From assembly GCA_965198675.1 (NCBI GenBank), contig OZ240666.1, forward strand, positions 2,914,001-2,978,000: a DNA stretch of 64,000 nucleotides. Direction: 5' to 3'. Made by a program: the position numbers and the translations under genes. Source of the DNA: Prochloron sp965198675 (GTDB lineage Bacteria; Cyanobacteriota; Cyanobacteriia; Cyanobacteriales; Prochloraceae). Below, in pieces: positions 58,357 to 64,000 of this stretch. Numbering within the stretch: position 1 is the first letter of the stretch; each line of letters begins with the position of its first letter. Below the pieces are notes generated by a model. The model saw nothing but the letters and a program-made list of their open reading frames with translations. It ran no database searches and was not told where the DNA came from.

Positions 58357-59718
58357 TCATCTGCGGTTCAAAAACTCCCCAACCAACTCCTGAGCCAATG
58401 CTTGACTTTTCGCCTCCCCATAAATGCGCAGGATCGGTTCCGTATTAGAAGGTCGAATATGAACCCAAGAATCTTCCCTCGTAACCCGCAACCCGTCTTC
58501 TGTGGAAATATTCTCATGGGCATATTTTGCTGCTAACCTAGCCAAAATCACCTCCATATCTACACTACCCAGGGCCATTTTCTCCTTCACTATAACGTAC
58601 TGAGGCAAACTACCACGGAGTTGAGCCAAAGATATTTCCTGGTTTGCTAGGTGTTGCAACAACAAGGCAGTTCCCACCAAAGAATCCCTGCCATAATGGA
58701 CTTCCGGTAAAATCACCCCCCCATTTCCTTCTCCACCCAAAATTGCTCCCACTGCTTTCATTTTCTGCACCACATTCAACTCCCCCACAGAAGAGCGATA
58801 GACTTTCATGCCATATTTTTTGGCTACAGTGTCAATCGCCATAGAAGAAGAAAAATTAGTGACAAAAGATCCAGAACGAAAACCCCAAAGGAAATCAGCA
58901 GCAATCACTTGAGTCAATTCTTCGTTCACATATACCCCATTATTATCTACCAAAGCTAGGCGATCGCCATCCGGATCCACTGCTAAACCCAAATCAGCCT
59001 CCTCCTGCACCACCACTTCCCTCAGTTTCTCCAAGTGTGCCTCCAAAGGTTCCCCCGGTCGTTCAAATTTCCCCGACATGGTAGAGTGAATCTTAACAAT
59101 TCTTTCTGGAAGAACTCCCAAAGCTTCTAAAAGAGCAGGTATAGCTATACTCCCCACCGAGTTGGCTCCATCCACAACGATTTTGAAGTTGCCCTTTTGA
59201 ATGGTATCCTTGTTAATATAGGGTAAGGCGAGTATTGCTTCTATATGGTGAGTCAAAGCATCTTTAATCCTATAACCCCCCACCTTATCATAGGAAGTAT
59301 AAGGTATATTCTTCTCCCTTCCCACCCATGCTTTTATCAACCCCCAATCTTCAGCAGAGATAAACTCCCCAGATCCGTTGAGAAACTTAATCCCATTCCA
59401 TTCAGGGGGATTATGGCTTGCTGTGATAATAATACCACCAACTGCCTCATAATAGGGAACAGCCATAGCAATAGTAGGAGTAGTAGCCAGTCCCACATCT
59501 ATAACCTGCCAGCCCATAGCTTGCAAAAGGGAGGCGATCGCCCCGGACAATATTTTCCCCGTACTCCGTCCGTCTCTACCAATAACAAAACTACCATTAC
59601 TATTTTTGTTATGCAAAAAAGCAAAGCCAGCCGCAAAGCCCATAGCTATTTCCAAATCTAAACCTTCGCCGTAAATGCCTCGCAGACCAGAGATAGAAAC
59701 GATAAGTTGTTTTTTCAT
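58357..59718 (-). CDS. glmM: Phosphoglucosamine mutase (phosphohexomutase family)
   Basis: GlmM interconverts glucosamine-6- and -1-phosphate for UDP-GlcNAc. The 453-residue protein has the N-terminal SGLRGIYGEGLDLEIAMGFA, the active serine in IITASHNPPEWNGIKF (Ser ~101), the metal loop DPDGDRLALVD, the sugar loop GEGNGG and the phosphate loop RPSNTEPILRIYGEA. ASHNP plus GEGNGGVI favours GlmM-type over phosphomannomutase, but substrate cannot be settled from sequence. Length is normal. Confidence 0.85.
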   Translation of the reverse strand: MKKQLIVSISGLRGIYGEGLDLEIAMGFAAGFAFLHNKNSNGSFVIGRDGRSTGKILSGAIASLLQAMGWQVIDVGLATTPTIAMAVPYYEAVGGIIITASHNPPEWNGIKFLNGSGEFISAEDWGLIKAWVGREKNIPYTSYDKVGGYRIKDALTHHIEAILALPYINKDTIQKGNFKIVVDGANSVGSIAIPALLEALGVLPERIVKIHSTMSGKFERPGEPLEAHLEKLREVVVQEEADLGLAVDPDGDRLALVDNNGVYVNEELTQVIAADFLWGFRSGSFVTNFSSSMAIDTVAKKYGMKVYRSSVGELNVVQKMKAVGAILGGEGNGGVILPEVHYGRDSLVGTALLLQHLANQEISLAQLRGSLPQYVIVKEKMALGSVDMEVILARLAAKYAHENISTEDGLRVTREDSWVHIRPSNTEPILRIYGEAKSQALAQELVGEFLNRR

Positions 59719-59833
59719 AAATAATTTATTTGTTATTTTGATTGAGGTTAACGGCTTCGTTTATCTTGAAATATTAGGGATTTAGCAGTTTCTCATCTTT
59801 ACTTTGGGGGCGGGAAAACCCCGCTTTTAAAGG

Positions 59834-60523
59834 TCAACTGCGAACTGCTTCCAGAATGCGAGAAAAATAGAAGCTAGTGCTAGTCATGCCATCTCGTTTA
59901 ATGGTAAAACCATGGTCTTGGAGTATATTAATGATATCAGCTTCTTTATGTTGATAAGCCCTAGTCGCTTTACTAGGTCCTGGAAAAAACTCCCCTATTT
60001 TCTTAAGGATACACAAAAGAATTGTTTTGGGAGCAAAACTGAGAATCAAGCGTTTCTCAGCCAGAGTTGCAAGGTGAGCAATCATTTTAGCCGCGTCTTC
60101 CTGGGGATAGTGGATTAAAACATCCAAACAGCATACCGTGTGATATTTCCCAGACAATGCTTCTAGATCCTGCACCGCAAAAGTGAGATTATTCATCTTG
60201 TCCAAAACCTTGATAGTTTTTTCCTTTGCTTCCCCCACCATTTTTGCCGAAATATCGCTGGCAAATACTGTAGCACCCTCTACTGCTAGGGGAATACTGA
60301 GACTACCCACACCGCAACCCGCATCACAAATGGACAACTGGTTTAAATTATCATCCGACTTCAACCACTCTAGCACCGTATCAATGGTTTGCTGATGTCC
60401 ACTACGGATATCCCGTTGCACCTTATTTACTTCCCCATCGCCGTAAATCCGACGCCAGCGCTCGAAACCGATAGCGTTAAAATATTCCTTGACAATAGCT
60501 TTGTCATCAAATGCGTTAGTCAT
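59834..60523 (-). CDS. chlM: Magnesium protoporphyrin IX methyltransferase
   Basis: ChlM methylates the C13 propionate of Mg-protoporphyrin with SAM in chlorophyll synthesis. The 229-residue protein has the family start VKEYFNAIGFERWRRIYGDG and VNKVQRDIRSGHQQTI. SAM motif I is SICDAGCGVGSLSIPLAVEG, followed by VFASDISAKMVGEA, CCLDVLIHYPQEDAAKM and LILSFAPKTILLCILKKIGE with FFPGPSKATRAYQH. Length is normal. It is strong evidence for a phototroph. Confidence 0.96.
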   Translation of the reverse strand: MTNAFDDKAIVKEYFNAIGFERWRRIYGDGEVNKVQRDIRSGHQQTIDTVLEWLKSDDNLNQLSICDAGCGVGSLSIPLAVEGATVFASDISAKMVGEAKEKTIKVLDKMNNLTFAVQDLEALSGKYHTVCCLDVLIHYPQEDAAKMIAHLATLAEKRLILSFAPKTILLCILKKIGEFFPGPSKATRAYQHKEADIINILQDHGFTIKRDGMTSTSFYFSRILEAVRS

Positions 60524-60591
60524 TAAATTACGGTGTCTTTATAACGTTTTACTTGATATTCGGTTATTTTACCAGCTTATTGGTAATGTTT

Positions 60592-60790
60592 GTAGGTTGG
60601 ATTAGCGACAGCGTAACCCAACAAGAGGGGTGAACAGCTGGCGATCGCCATATGATGTTATATTGCCATCGTTGATGGGTTTCACGCTGTTTGTAGGTTG
60701 GGTTAGCGACAGCGTAACCCAACAAGAGGGGTGAACAGCTGGCGATCGCCATATGATATTATATTATCATCTAGGAAGGGTTTCACGCAG
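60592..60790. repeat. 101-bp tandem duplication
   Basis: GTAGGTTGGGTTAGCGACAG to GGGTTTCACGC occurs twice with period 101 (from 60592 and 60693), with a few differences towards the right end. Each copy contains an inverted GTTGGGTTA...TAACCCAAC pair and a GCGATCGC octamer. The right copy runs into a GCAGAGTCGCAGAG run and the TIR relic. Confidence 0.8.
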
Positions 60791-60830
60791 AGTCGCAGAG
60801 AGGAGGAGAGGAGCAGTTACCAGCTATAAT

Positions 60831-61055
60831 ATGACCTACAAATACGATATCTTTCTGAGCTATCGAAATCATGGGCGTTGGCGCGATTGGATAGAATTGC
60901 ATTTTCTCCCTAACCTTGAACACTACCTTGGGGAGGATCTAGGACACTCCATGGTCGATCCACAAACAAGCCAGCTATGGTCTCGTCAGTATTTCGGGAG
61001 CACCTCGTGCAGAAAAGAACTAGCCTATATGTTAGCTAAAGAAAAGCATTATTGA
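60831..61055 (+). pseudogene. TIR-domain relic
   Basis: From ATG 60831: TYKYDIFLSYRNHGRWRDWI, ELHFLPNLEHYLGEDLGH is a typical cyanobacterial TIR N-terminus. A large internal deletion then fuses it to LWSRQYFGSTSCRKELAYML and AKEKH, which belongs ~60 residues later in intact proteins (the part with the GE-xx-L motif and catalytic Glu region is gone). It stops soon afterwards with no effector or sensor domain. Non-functional. Confidence 0.75.
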
Positions 61056-61245
61056 ATATGAATTAAACAATATCTTAAAAAAAATAGAAAAAACATTAGA
61101 TTTAGACAATCTAATGAATGAGTAAACTATCTGCTTATAAGCCGCTTTGTTGGGTTTCGTTCCTCAACCCAACCTACATTTCCTCTCTTCTCTTCCCCTC
61201 TGCGTCCTCTGCGTCTCTGCGGTTCATTAAAACAAACGAAACCAA

Positions 61246-62235
61246 ATGAATAAAGTAGACTACTTGCGTATAAGTCTTATCGATCGCTGTAACTTTCGGT
61301 GTCAATATTGCATGCCAGAAGGAGTAGAATGGGACTATATTAACAAACAAGAACTCCTCACCAACACAGAAATACTCACCCTTCTAACTCATGTCTTCAT
61401 ACCCCTAGGGTTTAGCAAATTTCGTCTCACTGGAGGGGAACCCCTACTGCGTCGAGGGGTAGTAAAATTAGTGCAGCAGATAGCTTCCCTACCCCAAACC
61501 CAAGACTTAGCCATGACTACCAATGGGGCATTGCTCCCAGAAATGGCTCAAGACCTTTATAATGCTGGACTAAGGCGGATTAACATTAGCCTGGACTCTC
61601 TACAAGCCGAAACTTTTGCCCAAATTATAGGCAGAAACGGAACCATTTGGTGGGAAAAGACTTGGGCGGGAATTAAAACAGCCCATGAAGTTGGTTTTAA
61701 CCCGTTAAAACTGAACGTAGTCATCATTCCCGGATTGAACGATGGGGAAGTATTAGATTTAGCCGCCTTGACGCGGTCGCGAAACTGGCACGTCCGCTTC
61801 ATCGAATTCATGCCCATTGGTAATAATGACTTATTCAACGGACGTGGGTGGATCCCTTCCGAGGAACTGAGAGAAAGCATTCGCCATAAATGGGGGTTAG
61901 AAGCCTCCCAGGTGAAGGGAAATGGTCCTGCAGATGTGTTTCAAATCCCTGGTGCCCAGGGAACTTTGGGCTTTATCTCCCAAATGTCTGAATGCTTTTG
62001 TTCTCGCTGCAACCGTATCCGCTTGTCTGCGGACGGTTGGTTACGTCCTTGTCTGCTGAACGAAACTGGACAAATTGACCTGAAAACTCTTCTCCGTGGA
62101 GGAGTGAGTCGAGCCACTATCAGGAAGCAGGTGCAAGAATTATTAGAGATCAAACCAGAGATTAACTTCCAAGAGAGAGATCCAGGAACTAATGGGGGAA
62201 TTTACAGTCGAACCATGTCTCAAATTGGTGGTTAG
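61246..62235 (+). CDS. moaA: GTP 3',8-cyclase (molybdenum cofactor biosynthesis)
   Basis: MoaA is a radical-SAM enzyme that converts GTP to 3',8-cH2GTP. The 329-residue protein has the SAM cluster C15-x3-C19-x2-C22 (IDRCNFRCQYCMPEG), FRLTGGEPLLRRGV, MTTNGALL and INISLDSLQAETF. The C-terminal cluster is CFCSRCNRIRLSADGWLRPC and the conserved Gly-Gly C-terminus (SQIGG) is present. All motifs are intact. No other moa genes are in the window. Confidence 0.96.
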   Translation: MNKVDYLRISLIDRCNFRCQYCMPEGVEWDYINKQELLTNTEILTLLTHVFIPLGFSKFRLTGGEPLLRRGVVKLVQQIASLPQTQDLAMTTNGALLPEMAQDLYNAGLRRINISLDSLQAETFAQIIGRNGTIWWEKTWAGIKTAHEVGFNPLKLNVVIIPGLNDGEVLDLAALTRSRNWHVRFIEFMPIGNNDLFNGRGWIPSEELRESIRHKWGLEASQVKGNGPADVFQIPGAQGTLGFISQMSECFCSRCNRIRLSADGWLRPCLLNETGQIDLKTLLRGGVSRATIRKQVQELLEIKPEINFQERDPGTNGGIYSRTMSQIGG

Positions 62236-62300
62236 GGTTGGTTATTGGTCATGTTTAAAAAAACACCAATAACAAATAACCAAGCACCAAACAGCAAAAC

Positions 62301-62909
62301 CTACGCTTTCCGGGCGTAATACTCAACCACTAATAGTTCGTTGATTTGCAGCGCAACCCATTCCCGTTCGATAATACTATTAACTTTACCAATAAGAATA
62401 TTCTTATCAAACTCTAGGTGAGAAGGGAGATTAGCCAAACCAGGATATTCCATATTCCGTTCCACCAAACGGCGAGACTGATCCCGATCCCGCACACCAA
62501 TCACGTCTCCCGCACGGCACTGATAGCTGGCGATATTAACTACTCTGCCATTTACCGTAATGTGACCATGATTCACTAACTGACGAGCACCGGGAATAGT
62601 TCCTGCCATACCAAGACGAAAGATGGTATTATCCAGGCGCATTTCCAGCATTTGTAACAAAGTCTGTCCGGTAGAACCACCAGCACGCCTGGCTTTCCTG
62701 ACGTAGCGAATGAGCTGTTTTTCGCTAACACCGTAATTGTAGCGCAGTTTCTGCTTCTCCTCCAAACGGATAGCATATTCGGAGCGCTTTCTGCGGTTTT
62801 GACCGTGTTGACCCGGAGGATAGGAACGACGGGGACTTTTGCGGGTTAAACCCGGTAGTTCTCCTAAACGACGAACAACATGTAAGCGCGGACCCCTATA
62901 TCGAGACAT
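62301..62909 (-). CDS. rpsD: 30S ribosomal protein S4
   Basis: The start at 62909 (MSRYRGPRLHVVRRLGELPG) is chosen over an upstream ATG at 62945; it gives the normal ~202 residues. It has KSPRRSYPPGQHGQ, KLRYNYGVSEKQLIRYVRKA, GQTLLQMLEMRLDNTIFRLG and the S4 RNA-binding motif ARQLVNHGHITVNGRVVNIA. It is monocistronic, as usual in cyanobacteria, and nearly abuts convergent moaA. Confidence 0.97.
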   Translation of the reverse strand: MSRYRGPRLHVVRRLGELPGLTRKSPRRSYPPGQHGQNRRKRSEYAIRLEEKQKLRYNYGVSEKQLIRYVRKARRAGGSTGQTLLQMLEMRLDNTIFRLGMAGTIPGARQLVNHGHITVNGRVVNIASYQCRAGDVIGVRDRDQSRRLVERNMEYPGLANLPSHLEFDKNILIGKVNSIIEREWVALQINELLVVEYYARKA

Positions 62910-63031
62910 AAATTTAGATCCCTCTGGACGGAATGGAAAAATCAAGACTTAATATTATAGTATCATTGGTGATGGGGAGATTGGGGGATTGGGGGATATT
63001 ATATTGTCAATATACCTAAAATAACTGCTAT

Positions 63032-63277
63032 ATGAGAGAGCTAAATCGCATTACCAGTGATCCTGGACGCATGAACGGACAGCCTTGTATTCGCAATATG
63101 CGTCTGACAGTTCGTCGCGTCATTGAGTTATTGGCTATCTATCCTAATCGAGCCGAACTAAGGCAAGAGTTTCCCGAACTGGAGGATGAAGATATTCAGC
63201 AAGCCCTGATTTTTGCATCTTCCTCCCTGGACGATCTGATTATTGAACTACCCAGAAGCTATGAAACTATTGCTTGA
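63032..63277 (+). CDS. DUF433 antitoxin-like protein
   Basis: An 81-residue winged-helix DUF433 protein: ITSDPGRMNGQPCIRNMRLT, VRRVIELLAIYPN, FPELEDEDIQQALIFASSSL and DDLIIEL. DUF433 proteins pair with PIN-like DUF5615 proteins, whose gene overlaps here by 17 bp. It is complete. Confidence 0.88.
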   Translation: MRELNRITSDPGRMNGQPCIRNMRLTVRRVIELLAIYPNRAELRQEFPELEDEDIQQALIFASSSLDDLIIELPRSYETIA

Positions 63278-63464
63278 CCAAGGATTGCCCCGCTCTGGGT
63301 CAGCATTATTAACCAATCTTGGCATCGATACAATTCACGTTGGGGATATTGGGTTATTCGCAGCTCCAGACAGGGAGATAATTGAAAGAGCAAGAGAAGA
63401 AAACCGTGTTGTTGTCACACTTGACGCTGACTTTCATCAAACGCGCGGGAGACTCCACCCGTAG
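63261..63464 (+). pseudogene. DUF5615 PIN-like toxin, truncated by a repeat
   Basis: From ATG 63261: MKLLLDQGLPRSGSALLTNL, IDTIHVGDIGLFAAPDREII and VVTLDADFHQT are the N-terminal two thirds of a DUF5615/Mut7-C-like PIN-type protein with its first acidic residues (LLLDQ, TLDADFH). The C-terminal ~45 residues are lost: at 63454 a GTAGGATGCG element with CTCCACCC/GGGTGGAG ends begins and supplies the codons RLHP and the stop. It is probably inactive while the antitoxin gene remains whole. Confidence 0.75.
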
Positions 63465-63543
63465 GATGCGTTAGCCGTCATAGTAGCAGCATCCTAAATT
63501 AAATGGGTTAGCGTAACGCATCCTACGCGCAGCGGGGTGGAGA
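63454..63543. repeat. GTAGGATGCG element in the toxin gene
   Basis: 90 bp from CTCCACCCGTAGGATGCGTT to CGCAGCGGGGTGGAG, with a CATCCTAAATTAAATGGGTT core shared with 39.9 and 41.3 kb. Its ends match those of 32293-32425 and 41256-41411. Confidence 0.75.
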
Positions 63544-63648
63544 GGGATAGCGCGCCCAAAACCTTAACCCAAAATTAACCAGTCAAATAACCCACACTCA
63601 CATTTTGTGAGTTAGAATATAAAAACCAGCAAGAACGTTAGTCGAAAA

Positions 63649-64000
63649 ATGGTTCAACGCGCCTTCAGATATAGGTTTTACCCTGATTCGGACCAAGAGC
63701 TGCTTTTGCGTCGCACCCACCCCTCGCTCCCCTCCCAGGAGGGGAACGAGGGGTGGGTTGGTTTTCAATAAAGCGCTGGCGGCGAGAACAGAAGGGTGGT
63801 ATGAGAGGCAGGAGAGAATCGGATACAAACAAATATCCTCAATGCTTACTGGTTGGAAAAAACAAGAAGAGTTGACTTTTCTAAATGATGTTAGCTCTGT
63901 TCCTCTTCAACAAGCTCTGCGCCATTTGCAAACTGCGTTTACTAACTTCTGGTCAAAGCACGCTAAGTATCCAAACTTTAAGAAAAAAAGAAATGGGGGA
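63649..64000 (+). pseudogene. tnpB: tnpB of another subgroup, broken by a G-rich palindrome (runs off the edge)
   Basis: ATG 63649 opens MVQRAFRYRFYPDSDQELLL and RR, the standard start of IS605/IS891-type TnpB. At 63714-63760 a G-rich palindrome (ACCCACCCCTCGCTCCCCTC to GGGGTGGGTTG) replaces the usual LGCVRLVY codons and shifts the frame. After it the other frame reads FNKALAARTEGWYERQERIG, YKQISSMLTGWKKQEELTFL, NDVSSVPLQQALRHLQTAFT and NFWSKHAKYPNFKKKRN to the window end. The first frame stops at the TAA after GWVGFQ. Confidence 0.85.
63714..63760. repeat. G-rich palindrome in the fourth tnpB
   Basis: Same architecture as the copies at 5011, 31522 and 41001: a CCCACCCC arm, the CTCCCAGGAG centre and a GGGGTGGG arm. 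Confidence 0.8.

Overview
The window comes from a cyanobacterium, most likely a filamentous, repeat-rich one. The evidence is chlM (Mg-protoporphyrin methyltransferase), a cyanobacterial AbrB regulator (cyAbrB1 type), a group 1 sigma factor, hemL, the bamA-lpxC-fabZ-lpxA-lpxB block, xisH/xisI, many HIP1 octamers (GCGATCGC) and heptanucleotide tandem repeats (CAGTTAC type). I cannot assign a genus.

Layout. 0-2.5 kb: a decayed ISAs1 transposase, then a two-gene unit of unknown function whose products share a Gly/Ile-rich motif. 2.6-5.9 kb: recF, then a graveyard (CARDB fragment, aspartyl-protease fragment, a tnpB riddled with small repeats). 6.1-8.9 kb: a DUF4079 gene broken by a TAG, overlapping comEC, then tRNA-Ser. 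9.6-17 kb: an Rpn/DUF4351-type gene and the envelope block lpxB, lpxA, fabZ, lpxC, bamA plus purC. 17.4-30.4 kb: housekeeping genes and conserved unknowns (sigA, abrB, sdhB, argF, lexA, two UPF0145 genes, an M48 protease, rtcB, an epimerase, a dynamin-like GTPase, an MFS transporter, a small gene pair). 30.4-34.9 kb: a second graveyard (split IS1, decayed tnpB, mosaic copies of hisIE and of the GTPase 3' end, an aminotransferase relic, a GYF-domain gene with an in-frame stop). 35-42.4 kb: hisIE, a broken sulfotransferase gene, hemL, a DprA-like gene, tRNA-Val, a broken DUF4231 gene, an open tnpB, xisI and frameshifted xisH. 42.4-53.9 kb: nine co-oriented genes, probably one operon, encoding a DJ-1/PfpI protein, a ThDP-dependent decarboxylase-like enzyme, an EthD protein, a SnoaL-ankyrin protein, a muconolactone-isomerase-like protein, an aldo/keto reductase, a (frameshifted) cupin, an AGE-epimerase/STAS fusion and a four-repeat beta-rich protein. 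54-64 kb: a pentapeptide-repeat operon, a CPBP protease, glmM-like, chlM, a TIR relic, moaA, rpsD, a DUF433/DUF5615 pair with truncated toxin, and a fourth tnpB broken by a repeat at the right edge.

Three themes recur. First, small palindromic repeats have inserted repeatedly, above all into tnpB genes. All four tnpB loci carry the same G-rich palindrome, and comparing the two closest copies shows clean gain of 24-60 bp modules. Second, many non-essential genes are one lesion from intact (in-frame TAG/TGA or single-base frameshifts). This means active gene decay or, for some, sequencing error. Third, heptamer repeats supply the last codons of functional genes such as recF and the M48 protease. 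The best candidates for undescribed biology are the nine-gene cluster at 42.4-53.9 kb and the motif-sharing gene pair at 1.2-2.5 kb. Both functions are unknown and my proposals for them are inference.
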